NCBI GenBank assembly: GCA_018343915.1
Contig: JABRWF010000002.1
Location: 5,518,001-5,582,000, forward strand
DNA: 64,000 nucleotides
DNA from: Agroathelia rolfsii
Taxonomy: Eukaryota; Basidiomycota; Agaricomycetes; Amylocorticiales; Amylocorticiaceae
Reading direction: 5' to 3'
In this document: positions 28,253 to 40,402 of the stretch, one piece after another
How positions within the stretch are numbered: position 1 is the first letter of the stretch
How the letters are laid out: every line of letters starts with the position of its first letter
Translations under genes and position numbers: made by a program
The notes under the pieces: generated by a model
Told to the model about the DNA's origin: nothing
The model's database searches: none
The model's input: only the letters and a program-made list of their open reading frames with translations

Positions 28253-28586
28253 TCAGACGTTTTTTGCTATCGCCCATAGTACTAAGGATAGTCTGAATGG
28301 ATTCTGTTTTATTTTATCTTGATCTCTGCCATCAAGGATATTACAGACTTTTTTTTTACACATTCTATTCATGTTTGTACATACGGTCATTCATTCTTGT
28401 TAACATTATTAAAACTTTTCGTACATATGGTATCGATATGGGATAGTTCTGTTTAAAGTTTAAATATTGTATTTTTCTTTTTTTATCCCGACATTATGAA
28501 TGACACAAGTGTGATGCATCCCGGGTTGAGAAAGAGTTGAGAGGGAGCGTGTCTGTCACAAACAATGCCAGAAGGACCAACTGTTT
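28253..28586. other. Convergent intergenic region
   Basis: 3' ends of glutaminase copy C and F-box gene 1 face each other here. T-rich runs, no gene. Confidence 0.6.
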
Positions 28587-30309
28587 CTATCTCTCATCAC
28601 GTCCTTTGGCTCTTCGCGCAGAAACTAACTCTCGCAAGCATTCCCATCCCTCAGGGCTCCAAGATGACCCAGCCTTCTCTAAACGGGGGAACGAGCGCGA
28701 AACAAAAGAAAATAGCTCCCCAAGTTGATCCACTGTCGTACGGAGTATGCTAGATGCGTGCGGCGAGACGAACTGTGTGATAGCAGTAGTGGAAGCCTGA
28801 GGAGAGGGCTCATCACCAATGTTTCCGATAGGATACGCGTAGATCCCATCGGCACGAACAGTAGTCTGAGCGGTGATTGCATTAGCCTCAAGATACTGGC
28901 ATGATGGGCTTAATGATACAGGAAAAACGGGGGGAAGATGAAATAGAGGCTCAGTCACGACTCTAAACTCGACCAGCTTTGGATGATGGCTAGAGAAGTG
29001 GGCCAAACCGCGAAATGTTGGTCGGGTAACCATAGATTGGGGAAGCGCTTCATCCTCATCCACAAGTGCATTTGGCCTACGTCCATCTATCACGAATTCG
29101 GTTAGATTCGGCCACGGTGCGGCTAGACTGGACATAACATCATCCGTGAGGGCAATGCGCATGAATAAGTTGAGATTAATTGTGCGTAAGCGTGGAAGGG
29201 CTGCTAATGCGAGCAAAACCTCGTTCGGGAAAGTAGAAACGTTTGCAGTATGTTCGCTATCGCCCGAATAAACCTTGAGTAACATGAGTTGGTGACAGAT
29301 ACTCGAATGAGTCAACTGCGTGGCAAAAGACATAAAACTGCTTGGTGATGCATCCAGAAAGAAATTGACACGGAGAGAGGATAGTGCTGGCCTGAATGCG
29401 TCAAGGAAGTTGGTGGCTACATCTAGCGAATCCCAGGTGTATAGGTTTAATGATTTCAATGACTGAAAGAGATGTCGATCGCTAGGATTTCTTTGTATAC
29501 AGGCTAAGTCTTTGCTTGAGATCTGAATTTTAAGACTCCTTAAAATGGGTAATAGCCCGATGAGGACAACCGTGCGTCCTACCGTGTCTGGGTCCGAGCC
29601 TTGCCAGGGAGGAGACCACAGATCAAGATGGGTTAACATTTTCCAATCTCCGTTTATGCCATTTTTCGCATCAAATAGTAGTTGTGAGAGAATATATTGG
29701 TGGCGACGAGGGTATGCAAAGGATAAGTCAAGGGTTTGGACAGAAGGTTGCATAAATAATCCGATCATCGATGCAGCCTGCTCGTCCTCGAATTGAATCG
29801 CCAAATGACGCAAACGTGGTAAGAGCGGTGTTGCTTCAGGATTCTCCGAGAAACGGAGTAGCGCTTCGAAGACGTTGCTATCAATACTAACGTTGCGTGT
29901 AGAGTTGCGAGAAAAGTTTTTTAGGATGAGGTTTCTAATGCAAGAGGCATAAAATTGAAAACGGTGCCCTGTAACATCATTCAACACGATTGGACGACGT
30001 ATATGCTGTATTACACCATCTCTAAGCCCACGAATGCCGATCTTTTGGGTTTAAAAGACATACCAGTTTCTTGGAAATACCGTGATCACCTGCGCTTTTG
30101 ATCTCCCAATTATCTTGCGGCAATAGTTTAAGTAAGGGGACAAGCGAGAACTGGGTGCGCCAAACACCATTCAAGGCGGGTTGGGACCAAGTACGACAGA
30201 CCATCGCAGCAGCCACTAAAGATATGGGTATTTTTCCCGACTGATATCCTTCATCCAGAAAGTTGAAGATGTATTCAAGGATTTCTGGGATCAATAAGCA
30301 TGCATGCAT
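28587..30309 (-). CDS. F-box/leucine-rich protein 1
   Basis: 554 residues in two exons, 30309-30064 and 30005-28587. The N-terminus carries an F-box-like segment (LLIPEILEYIFNFLDE, then VCRTWSQPALNGVW) and the remainder is Leu-rich with a repeating L..L.L pattern (LRHLAIQFED, LTHLDLWSP, LRSLKIQIS, LRTINLNLF). F-box proteins are substrate receptors of SCF ubiquitin ligases through Skp1; the ligand is unknown. Two paralogues follow upstream in the same orientation, and all three have an intron at the same place, just after the W..ALN..W..QFSLVPLL..LP segment. The start chosen is the first ATG in frame; unlike its paralogues no upstream exon was found. Confidence 0.7.
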
Positions 30310-31258
30310 GAGGAGTGAAAGCTCCAAGTTTTATTGAGATATTACTGAAGCTTCACGTAATCAATGAAATGGTATCTTACAATTCTTAAAAGGATGATGC
30401 CTAGGAATCTGTTTGAGCAGGGTTGGACCTACAAAAGGACAGATTCCGCAGCCCCTATTTATATTCTCCAGAGATGAGTATGGGGTGAGAAATCAAAGGA
30501 GGAACCAAGTCTAGTAGTGGTAAATCATGTTGTTCAAAATTAGTTACCCCAATTTAAAACTGATTATGGCAGGACTCAGGGGATAGTTGAGTCGAGAAAA
30601 CCCCAATGCTAGGCTCGCCAGTTTAAGACACACAGGCAGATGATAAGTCGTTTTTTGTCCATGGGATAGTGTTCCCACTAGTGTCTGTGTGTTAATTCTA
30701 GATCCCTGATGTGCCGGTCCGCTAACCACGGGTACCCGCTTTTCGGTTCTGGGGATGGATTTTGATGTACGAGTCCATAATTGAGGGCATGAAAACTTAG
30801 ACACGGCCAAACGAGCCGAAGAGAACCGAGTTGTTGACGGAATCCAATCACAGAGAAAGAAAGAGAGAGCTCAGGTTACCAAGGGCCTTGAAGCAAGGCT
30901 GTCGCCATGAGCTACTAGTAGTTTCCCGCAGACAGACCCCGACGTTCCCTGACGCTTACTACTCAACGTCCCCAATAGCTCCATATCCACTATGTCCTTG
31001 ATTACAGTGGTGTGCGGGTCGCCGACTGGTCTATGACATCAATGACAGACGAATCGGACTACAGTAGTCAAGTTTTAATGACCTGGGCTGTGGCTTATGT
31101 CAGCATCCCTTCAGCGATAGCTTGTTCAACTTAGCCCAAACTTGAAGCCGACAACTCGCACACCACTGCTTGGTTGTACTGTTGATTAACTCCGTTTCTA
31201 CATGTAACCTATTAAGATCATTAAGAGAAATACTCGGTACTATATTTATAATAATCAG
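30310..31258. other. Intergenic region, F-box genes 1 and 2
   Basis: About 0.95 kb, promoter of F-box gene 1 and 3' end of F-box gene 2. No other gene. Confidence 0.55.
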
Positions 31259-33090
31259 CTAAGCATCATCCCTGCCCGTCCGCAAAAGCAGAAGCTCTTG
31301 CAATTGGTCCCATTTCGGGTCCTCCCGACATGGAGTTGCCGAAACCCTTTCCAGCCGCGGCAGGAAATGCTCAAGAAATGAGTCGAGCTGCTCAAGCTCG
31401 TCGATCCTAGGCACAGGAGTCTTATATATGTGCAACGAAAGAGGCGGGATGGGTACAGGTATTGATGGGCTATCTGTACTTTTCGTAAGGCATGTGTTTT
31501 CCTCGTCGGAAGCAGCTTCAGAATCCGATTTGTTCAGCGAAGTCCGCATAGTAGGCAAGGGAAGAATGCGCCGGTCGACTTCGAGGGCAAGTCGAGTCAG
31601 TTTGGGACATTGGGCACAGAAATTCGCTATGCCTCGGAACGTCGGTAAAAGATGTACAGGCACAAACAGCGCCTCGTATCCAGGTGGTGGTGGTGGCCTG
31701 AATCCAACCACGTCGAACGTGGCCAGATCCGGCCAGGACGGCGCTAGTTTGAATAAGATCTCGTCCGTGAGGCAAACCCGGTTATATAGGCGAAGATGAA
31801 TTGTGTGTAAGCGTGGCAAGGCCGTCAGGATAAAGAAGAATTCATTCGGGAATGGGGGAAACTGTATAGAATCGCAGAAGCCTGGGCTGAATTTCAGACT
31901 TTCGAGTTGGTTGCATATACTCGGGTGGGCAAGCTCAGCAGCAAATTCAAGGAAGCTGCTCGATGAGACGCCTAGGTAGCATGAGACCTCCAAGGAAGTT
32001 ATCCTCGGCCGGAATATGACAAGGAATTGGATGGCCTCTTTTAGGGACGCTATGATGTTGTGGATAGTCAGCGATCGTAACGATTTGAAAAGTTGGTCGG
32101 TGCCACAGTGGTCGCGTATGCAGGCAAACGTCTCGCCCGAGAGGTTGATACTAAGGCTTCGCAAAGTGGGTAGCCTTCCGATATAAGTGAGCGCATGTAC
32201 TCCCGTATTAGGTCCTGCCAGGAAAGAGTTGTACAGATCAAGACAAGTTAGCGATTTCCAGTTCTCGCTGATACTGCCATCCAAGCCTGAAACTAGTTGC
32301 GGTAAGATGGAATGGTAGCAATGAGGAAGTATCAAAGAGAGTCGAAGATTTCGTACGAACGGCCGCATGACAAGCTTGAATATCGAGATATCTGATGTCG
32401 GCTCTTCGTCTTCAAAGGCCATGTCTAAATGCTGCAGATATGGCAAGAAGGGTGCTGCCTCCGAATCCTTGAAGAAGCGGAACAGTGCTTTTGCAAAGTT
32501 ACTGTCTATGCCAATCTCATGACATTGAGATCCACGATTTAAGATAAGGGCCCTTATACGGGATGCGTAAGACCGCAAACGGTCCGTCATGAGATCTTGT
32601 AACTCTAGTCGGCGACGCAAGACCTATCCCGTTTCGCATTGGGCCTTATACGCTACCAGATTCGACGAACACACATACCAGTGTCCTAGAAACTTCGAGA
32701 CCATATCTCTTCTTCACCTTTATCCCCCAACTATCCGGCGGAAGTAGCATGAGCAGTGGCACGAGCGATGACTGTGTATGCCATATCAAGTCCAACGCTG
32801 GGTGGGACCAAGTACGACAGACTAGCGCAGCAGACAGCAAATTCTGGTACGCGATCTCTTCAGGCTTCCATGAGTGGCCGTATCCGGACCTGTCGTCCAA
32901 AAAATCGATAATGTAGCGCAGGATCTCAGGGATAGAAAAGCATCTATGAGCGGCGGCTGATGAAATTGTCAACTTTTACTGAGATGTTCAGACACAACGG
33001 CAGGTTTTGCTTACGCTGGTGATGTGTCGAGCCTACTGATTTGAAATGTCTACTGATCGAACGAGGCTGACGAGTTGGAAAGACAAACAT
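31259..33090 (-). CDS. F-box/leucine-rich protein 2
   Basis: 572 residues in three exons: 33090-33015, 32956-32679 and 32623-31259. F-box-like segment RCFSIPEILRYIIDFLDD with VCRTWSHPALDLIW, then Leu-rich repeats (LQHLDMAFED, LTCLDLYNS, LRSLSINLSG, LHTIHLRLY). The exon that holds the F-box has no start codon of its own. The first exon was found by extending upstream to an ATG at 33090 followed by a GTAAGC donor in the right phase; this exon is therefore inferred. Paralogue of the genes on both sides; probable SCF substrate receptor, ligand unknown. Confidence 0.7.
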
Positions 33091-33815
33091 TTTGATTCAC
33101 TCTTCCAAGGGTGTTTCTTGGTGCCTGGGTGGGCAGAATATCAATGCAGAAGAACATGACTGCGATAATAAAGGGATAGCCCACAGCTTCCATCTTGGCC
33201 TGCCATATCATGTAAGTAATCGCCGTTGGAGCTGGCCCTGTAGGGTCGTACTAATGAAACCCGTCGCGTGTGTGCTGTGTACCGCTTGCCAACTTGTACG
33301 ATTGTACATGTACACGGCGTTCTTTATGTCTTCTAGTCTACTAACTGATAATATTTGGTTTCTCTATTGGTCCTGGGCCCCAGTGTCAGGATTAAGCGCT
33401 ATATCAAGCCATAGCAATGACCAGGAGTATATTTGAGAGAATTATTGTGGCAGGTAGAGTACGATGATGAAAATCATGCAAGACTTTATGCAGCTTTGTG
33501 CGTGACGTCCATCGTCCATATTATGGCACGTGCCTCTACCCAAGCAATGTTGTACCGATAATACCTATATGCATATTCCAAGAACCCAATAATATTCTAA
33601 TTGAAATAGGTATCTACTATATACATCACCGAGGGCCCATAAATGCCAAATATACCAAGTCTAACATAATAAACAGAGCACTTCAAATATAATATCGTAA
33701 CAGCCGTCGAGGCTCTAAAGACCCACAACTCTATAAAGAAAAGAAACAAAAAACAGGGTGTACAACAACCGCCACCTGGGCTTGTTGGAAGATAAAAAGG
33801 CGCAGAATATATAGA
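33091..33815. other. Intergenic region, F-box genes 2 and 3
   Basis: About 0.7 kb with no recognisable gene. AT-rich in its right half. Confidence 0.55.
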
Positions 33816-35642
33816 TCACACGCGGCCACCTTGCGCAAGTACAAGATCGTGCAGGCGATCCCAACCATCCCGACGCATCATCGAACCGATCCACTTCAAT
33901 CGCGGGAAGGAGCGCGAGAGGAGCGATGCGATCTCCTCGAGCATGTCTACTGGCGGAGGCATATTGAGAATGTGCAACATCACGCCCGGCGTAGAAGCTA
34001 TGACAGACAGCTTCTTCTGGCTCTCTTCCTTCTCGTGTTTCATGATGTCTATTGGCGAAGTGGCGTTAGTATCCGCGGCAGAGATCAGTGACGACGACGG
34101 AGGAGGGCAAAGCTGCGTGTCGATCACGAGCTCGAGAACAACCAGTTTGGGGCAGTGCGTGCCAAAGTGCGCCAGGCCCTGGAACGTCGCCGGTGCAATA
34201 GCAGGTGAGGCGAGCCGGCCTTCGCCGTCGGCCCCGCGGATGACTGGGCAGCGACCGAGCACACTAAAGCATGTAAGTTCCGGCCAGGACAATGCCATCT
34301 TGCGCAGAACATCGTCCGTAAGAGAGAGTTGCATGTCCGTGTTGAGCTTAAGCGAGTGTAAACGTGACAAGGTCGTGAGTGAAAGGAAAAACTGGTTGGG
34401 GAGAGGAAGCAAAATAGATTCGGTATCATCCTCCATACGGCTTGAGGTAATGTCAAGGGTCGTGAGCCGGTTTCTGAGGCTAGGATGGGACAGATGCGTG
34501 GCAAAAGATACAAAGCTATCGGGCGGCGTTGGCTGGCAATATACAACATCGAGTGAGGTCAGTCTTGGTCGCAACTTGCCGAGGAAGTTGGTGGCTACGT
34601 CTAGTGATTGGAGGGAGCGGATGGTCAGCGATCGCAGTGAGAGGAAGAGATCCGGATCATGGTTTGGTATCCCGTCAATACATTCATGTGAAAGGTAAAT
34701 GCCAAGGCTGTTCAAGGCGGGCAATGATCCAATAAATGTGAGTGTGCGGCCGTCAAGCAGCAACTCCGAATTCGGGCTTGTCCAGCGACTAGTGCACATA
34801 AAATCCAGATGAGTCAAAGTTTTCCAGTTCCCCGTTAGTAGCATTAGCTCTAACTCGGGCAGCGCGCCCGGTGGATAGGCGAAGGAGAGTTTACGGATGT
34901 TAGATCCATGTTCCGAGCTAGAAAGAAGTTTCGGTAGAATGCAGTCGTGCTGAGCATTCTCGAAGGAAAGTTGGAATGCCTGGACAGACGGCCGCATGAA
35001 AAGCTTAACCATCGAAGTCGCTTGGGCATCTTCGTAGTGGATTTCCAGACGACGTAGACGCGGTAAGAGTGAAGCGGAGTCTGCTTCCGTCAGATGAAGC
35101 AGTGTTTCGAGTACGCCGTCGTCCAAACCAAGCTTAGGCCTAGAGAAACCTTTCTGGATCAAGACCTGGATGCGAGAAGCATAGAATCGGAACCGGTCTC
35201 CTGCAATTTCACGTAACTTGAGCGGGCGGCGTAAATACTAGACAACGCCTCACAGTCAGTTATAGTAGATAGTTCAAAATGCCACAGACATACCAGTTTC
35301 TTTAGTAGACCAATACTGTCCATATCCCGTATCTCCCAGCTGTCTGGTGGCAGTAGCTTCAGTAATGGGACGAGCGAGAACTGCGTATGCCAAATGGCAT
35401 TCAATGCAGGTCGGGACCAAGCATGGCATACTACTGCAGCAGTCAACAAGTGAGCGGGTATCGAGGATTCGTCTTCAAACAGGTCTTCCGGGTCCCTATC
35501 ATCCAGAAACCCGAAGATGTAATCGAGGATTTCCGGAATGGCGAGACATGTGTGCATAACGGCTGGGATAGTTAACAATTATGATTCCCACACACTATGT
35601 TCGAAAGTTTCTTTTTGGCTTACAGGGTTTGGTAGACAGCAT
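33816..35642 (-). CDS. F-box/leucine-rich protein 3
   Basis: 569 residues in three exons: 35642-35624 (19 nt), 35562-35294 and 35237-33816. F-box-like part CLAIPEILDYIFGFLDD and VCHAWSRPALNAIW, then Leu-rich repeats (LRRLEIHYED, LTHLDFMCTS, LNSLGIYLSH, LTSLDVVYC). The tiny first exon, MLSTKP plus one base, is inferred: it has a GTAAGC donor and joins at exactly the same position and phase as the first exon of F-box protein 2. An alternative start is the ATG at 35557 inside exon 2. Same conserved intron after the QFSLVPLLKLLP block as its paralogues. Confidence 0.7.
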
Positions 35643-36400
35643 AATGTGAATATTTGGGTAGACGAATGCAAACAGGCTTTGCGGTCCTAAGAACGATGCC
35701 AGTCGTTGAGTATATATCCAGTCGCCATGGGAGATATTAGGACATACAGTAAATTAGGCTTTGAAGGGTCTAATATCTCTAATTAAGGAGAAAAAGTAGA
35801 ACCAAAAAGTAAAGAGAAAGCGGAGAGCAATCCCAGAGTATTGACAGCGTTGATAACAGCAAGTCCGTCGGCCTATGGGACGTGTCGGCGGCTTGGGGAT
35901 ACCATGAGCGGCAAGTGCTTGATTCTCCGACAAGGCCGGGCCGCCGCCTGCCTGAGGGTTGGGTGAGGTAAAGCAAGAACATGAGTTCTAGTATTCCTTG
36001 CTGGGGTGCAGCCTGGAGCTGAAACTGGGATGAAAACATGGCGGATGGATGGCTCAGAGACTTGGGATGATGGTGGATGGCAAGCAAAAAAGATGTAAAG
36101 CAAAAGAACAGAACAACTGCAATTGTAGTCAATGACGTCAATGTCACTGGCCCAGGCCTCGACTGGCCACGGAAGCCATCCGCAGTCCCTCAGCACAAAA
36201 ATTCATGTGCATGTACATGTATCTCAAAGCAAATAAATATGACATTAGTATTGCGAAACTATTATGTGACTATGTATCTAAACAAATACAGCCCATTAGA
36301 TCGATATCCCTTCTCGAAGACCTCTATATGTAGTTGGTGTGTAATGGAAGGGGAAAAGTGACTGTTTTCTATCCCGCCTCTTGCTTCCAATCACGCATTA
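35643..36400. other. Intergenic region, F-box gene 3 and thioesterase gene
   Basis: Contains the promoter of F-box gene 3 and the 3' region of the thioesterase gene. A 122-codon minus frame (36147-35779) begins with a signal-like hydrophobic stretch but has no family features and is not called. Confidence 0.45.
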
Positions 36401-37414
36401 TTATGATTTGACCAAAGGTATTTTTCCGGCCTCGGGTACCGCTGGGGGCTCCAATGGTTCACCGAGTGAGCGGCGAACACCAGAGTTGCTTAACAGGTTG
36501 GAGTAGCGGGGCTGAACAAAGGTGGCACTGCAAAAAAAAAAGAATATTCGGTACAATGCATTATCGGTACAGATGATTTCATGACTGACCCAATTTCAAC
36601 AAGCACCTGTCCACTAAGGTCTTCGATCGTGCCTGCTACCTTGGCCTTTCTACCTTCTAAGCTCACCAGCCTCGTTCTCAATACCAGGAACTGGATTGAG
36701 ACGATTGATGAGACAAATAATAGATATAAACTCGATAAATTCTGGACAAACCTGATCAGCCTTGGTCGGCTTTTTGTAGTTGATCTCCAGCTTGGCTGTC
36801 ACACCAATTTTATCAGGTAGATTGATAATCGCCTGCCTACCCAGCGCCTCATCAGCCAGCGTCGCTAGAAGGCCGCCATGGATGATCCCATCGTGCCCAC
36901 AAAGCGCACGTCCGGCATGGAGTACAACAATCGCCTCGCTCTCGTCCTTGCGAACCCAGGCCCATGGTATAAGCCCAAGCTTGCCGGCACCATGGAGAGT
37001 GCCCGCCGTCAAATGGTTGTTCCTCCTGATCTGGGGAAGGGCAGCATATGGCCGTGTCTCATACCAGTCATCTCGATCTGCCGATGCACGAAGTGTCTGC
37101 AGAAGGGGAAGCTGTTGTAGCTTTTCCTCCAGCAACCGTTGCTCCTCTAAAGCTTGCAACGAATCCGGATCCGGTGGGGGAGGTGCAGGTCGGGGAAACA
37201 GAAGAGAGATTGTCTCTGGTGGATAAACAGATCCAGCAGCATACGTGGCCAGACCAACTGTAGCTGGTAGTGCAATGCGAGACACCCTGCCTCGTCTAGG
37301 GGCAGTTGGATGGTGGTGGCCGTGTGCGGTGTGACGCCCCGTAGTCGAGTAAGGGCGCTCAAGAGCAGATTGCACAGAGCGTGCAAAGCGACGCAAGAGC
37401 TGACTTGAAGACAT
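36401..37414 (-). CDS. Mitochondrial hotdog-fold thioesterase (4HBT/PaaI-like)
   Basis: 296 residues in three exons: 37414-36752, 36690-36590 and 36527-36401. The first 30 residues are Arg/Ser-rich with no acidic residue until Glu19, like a mitochondrial presequence (MSSSQLLRRFARSVQSA). A hydrophobic segment follows (IALPATVGLATYAAGSVY). The hotdog domain carries the motif HGGLLATLADEALGR and then KLEINYKKPTKA, with RLVSLEGRKAKVAGTIED and VLVEIGSATFV from exons 2 and 3. Expected reaction: hydrolysis of an acyl-CoA thioester; the chain specificity is unknown. The domain and motif fit the Them4/FMP10-like group in fungi, an inference from pattern. Divergent from the phosducin-like gene across 243 nt. 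Confidence 0.8.
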
Positions 37415-37657
37415 GCTGCTGGGCGTGAGTGTGTCTGTCAAGACGAAGATGGTGGTAGCTGTTGTAGTAGTAGCGTCAGTCCAAACCCCAAGGACATCAT
37501 AAGCAGCAAAATGCAGTACCGGCAATAACCGGCCCGGAGCGAGCCCAATATCTTTTTTGCCTGCCACTGGCAACAGAACTGAGTCCGGGCGATCACACAG
37601 GCACTCTGAAACACACTTTCCATTGGTAAAAAAAGTGACCTGAATTACTACTCAACG
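37415..37657. promoter_or_regulatory. Divergent promoter region, thioesterase/phosducin-like
   Basis: The only spacer between two head-to-head housekeeping-type genes. It must hold both promoters. No clear TATA element was seen; specific factor sites cannot be assigned by eye. Confidence 0.55.
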
Positions 37658-38975
37658 ATGGTACATAGATTTGGTCCCCAACACTCACGTTCCCTAACTA
37701 ATCCTCCCCTTGTCGGATAATAATTATTATCCAAGTTTGAAAACATTGAAAACCTCGTCCTCTCTGGTCAACTATTCAATGCTTCCGAGGGTCCGTCGTC
37801 CCCACCGCGCACACCCTCGCCCGATCATGGCTGGCACGACGACGAGCTGAATTCCGAGGACGAAGACAACAATGCGCAGTCGCATGGCTCCGGAAATGAG
37901 AAAGTCTTAGGCGAGAGCACTGGAGGCGCTGGCATCGGTATGGGCCCCGGTCGCACAGGTGTCAAAGGTGTCATCCGTGATGCTGACGAAGCCAAGGCAA
38001 TCGCCAGCGAACAGAAGGCCAGGGAGGCTCGAGAGCTGGCCAAGAGGATGGAAAAGGCTAGTCTTGGAGGCAAGACATTCCTGGAGGAGGAGAGGGAAAG
38101 GATGCTGGCCAAGGAAAATGAGGAGGGCGTATCATCTAAGCAGCAAAGAGATGTCTTTGGTAATCGCAAGGCAGCTCGCTTCGGCCATCTGAGGGAAGTG
38201 GGTGTCGATGGGTTTGTCAACGCTGTTGAAATGGAACAGAAGGGTGTCTGGGTTATTGTGCATCTATTCGACGCAGTAAGTTCCCTTTTGTCTCGTTTGT
38301 TTTGCTCATTAGCACTCGGATTAGACACCCTTTCAGTATCAAACCGGAAGGCTATTTTCTTCGCTTGATTCCTTTCTGTTATTATTTTCTAGCTGCATAT
38401 CCATCTTTTGATTATTCATAACTGATCATCAGGCCTTCTAGACCCTCGAACGATGTTTCATTCTCGATGACACGCTATCCAGGCTAGCAAGGACATACCC
38501 CAGCACGAAATTCCTCCATGCCCGAGCAGCTTCTTTAGGGTTTGCCTCACGACCCAAAACTAGGAAGGACACCGGTTTGTTGCATCTGACTCTTCTCAGA
38601 GAACATCAACGGGGTTGCTGATTGCTAGTGATTAGCACCGCTCAAACCTGTACGCTACGAAGACGAAGAAGACCCCTACGAAGATGAAGACGAGACCGAG
38701 ACTGATTTAGATATGCTACCCACTATGCTCGTCTACCGCGACGGCCAACTCGAGTATAATTGGGTTCGTGTAGATTGGGAAGCCGGCAGGAACGGTATAG
38801 AAGAATTCTTACGACAGTGAGTTAGTTTCATCCTTCTGGATTCCTTGTGCTTATTATACACATCCACCCCCGTTTTCGTAGACATCACATCCTTGGTGCC
38901 CGTGAGGGACCTTACGACGAGTCCAGCCAACTTCCAGACTCGGATGATGATTATGATGACGAAGATGATGATTGA
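37658..38975 (+). CDS. Phosducin-like protein (thioredoxin fold, G-beta-gamma chaperone)
   Basis: 316 residues in five exons: 37658-37660, 37736-38275, 38442-38574, 38636-38816 and 38882-38975. The N-terminal part has ENLVLSGQLFN and an acidic Ser/Pro region, then a charged helix (KAREARELAKRMEKASLGG). The thioredoxin-like phosducin domain has FGHLREVGVDGFVNAVE, GVWVIVHLFD, CFILDDTLSRLARTYP, KFLHARAASLGFAS and PTMLVYRDG..YNWVRVDWEAG. An Asp-rich tail closes it. Family role: with the CCT chaperonin, assembly of the G-protein beta-gamma dimer in the cytosol. The first exon is proposed to contain only the ATG (donor GTACAT, branch-like CTAAC at 37694, acceptor CCAAG); without it the frame has no suitable start. 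Confidence 0.75.
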
Positions 38976-39626
38976 TTCTATCTGTGCACTTTTTCTTTTT
39001 CTTTTTGTCACTATGTCTGGGACGCCACCAAATATTGCCACAACTCCTCAGCGAATAGGTCATTGCAAGGTCGATGAGAACAAAGTATGATACTCTTGTA
39101 TTTTGCCACAGCCACGGATTGAAATTTGTACATATAATCAGACATATAGACATCAGATACCTTATCCCTTTTGGAAGGTGTTGCATGGCAAACACCATCT
39201 TCAGATCACAGTGATCATTCACGATGCTATGCAATGCATGATTAACAGCGGTGCAAGAAAAAAACAATGTAGCTGAGTAGACTGAAAGGAACAAGATGTA
39301 CGCCTCATCGAAATCATGATCCTGGGGTAAGACCGGTCAAGGGTCCTAGAGATTAGCACATGTGGAATGCAACCATCATCCGACGATGGATTTGAAAAAG
39401 TGTACTTAAAGGTACCTTGGTGAGACTGTGTCCACCCAGGCAGCTGGTCTCCCCAAGCTTTCTAAGATAATTCTTTTTCCTCTTCGCAATCTCATCTGTT
39501 TTCATTTCGCTTTGCCTAGTGCAAGGTATGCCCACATCTAAAATCCTTCTTGGCATTCATTCTTGCCAAAACAGCTAACATGGGCATTCCCAGCTTACCT
39601 TTTAGACAAACACTACCAAATTCGTC
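38976..39626. other. Intergenic region before the secreted-protein gene
   Basis: 3' region of the phosducin-like gene and promoter of the next. No gene seen. Confidence 0.55.
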
Positions 39627-40402
39627 ATGCTGTCATATACTCAAGTGATCTGTTCGGCTTTACTTGCTGCTCAATTGGTTTGCAGTGTTCCGTGAGTATC
39701 TCAAACGTTTGATCTCCCAGTCTACGGTTTACTAACAACGCCTCTCCCACCCATAGGATCCCGGCCGCAGGAGATGCTACTACCGACGAATCTTCCACGG
39801 TGGTGAACAAGCTCTTGGGACCTATCCCCATCCTGGGTGACCACCTACCTTCGATTAGTCCTACTGCCGTCAAAATCAGTCCTACAGGCGTACCCCTCCC
39901 TCAAGCAAGGCCAATCCCTCTTGAATTTGACGAAACTCCCACGAAAATTCAGAAACGAACGGTGTCGACGGCATCTGGTGATGGCAACGAACTGCTAGAT
40001 GCGGACTCTCTCCTGGGAGATGAAGTTATTGATGGTCTTACTAGTAGTACCACGACAATCGTCGCGAGTACTAGCACTATCTCTGCACCCTCGACGTCCT
40101 CATTCAGCGTCGTGCCATTGCCGACTGAACTCGGCCTCCCACTTTTCTTGAACTCGGAGCCCGTTAAGGATTCGACGGTAGTGAGGACAAAGGAGAAAGT
40201 TCGACATTCCAGGAAGATAGCCGGAGACCAGGGTAGATTAACCGATCCTGACGGCATTTTCGGTTTGGACGGCTTGTTTGGCTCCTTATTTGACGTAAAG
40301 CCGAACCAGCAAAGCCAAAGAAGTGTCGTCACCTCCAGTGGGCTCATTGGTCTTTCCCAAATAGCCGAAGCGAGCGCAAAGGAGGCAGCTGGCGAGCCAT
40401 GA
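39627..40402 (+). CDS. Small secreted protein with Kex2-type site, unknown function
   Basis: 236 residues in two exons, 39627-39691 and 39757-40402. The first 20 residues form a signal peptide (QVICSALLAAQLVCS). The mature part begins with Pro/Ile/Ser-rich sequence (LLGPIPILGDHLPSISPT). A dibasic KR at residues 88-89 (IQKRTVS) looks like a Kex2 cleavage site, so residues about 22-89 may be a propeptide. The rest is Ser/Thr-rich (TSSTTTIVASTSTISAPS) and ends with a Gly/Phe/Leu motif (DGIFGLDGLFGSLFD). No cysteines were noticed after the signal peptide, which argues against a classical disulfide-rich effector. No family recognised; expression is uncertain. Confidence 0.65.

Noticed and set aside
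35779..36147. 122-codon minus-strand frame with a signal-like start
   Set aside because: Overlaps other frames of similar length, has no family feature beyond the hydrophobic start, and lies in a 3' region.
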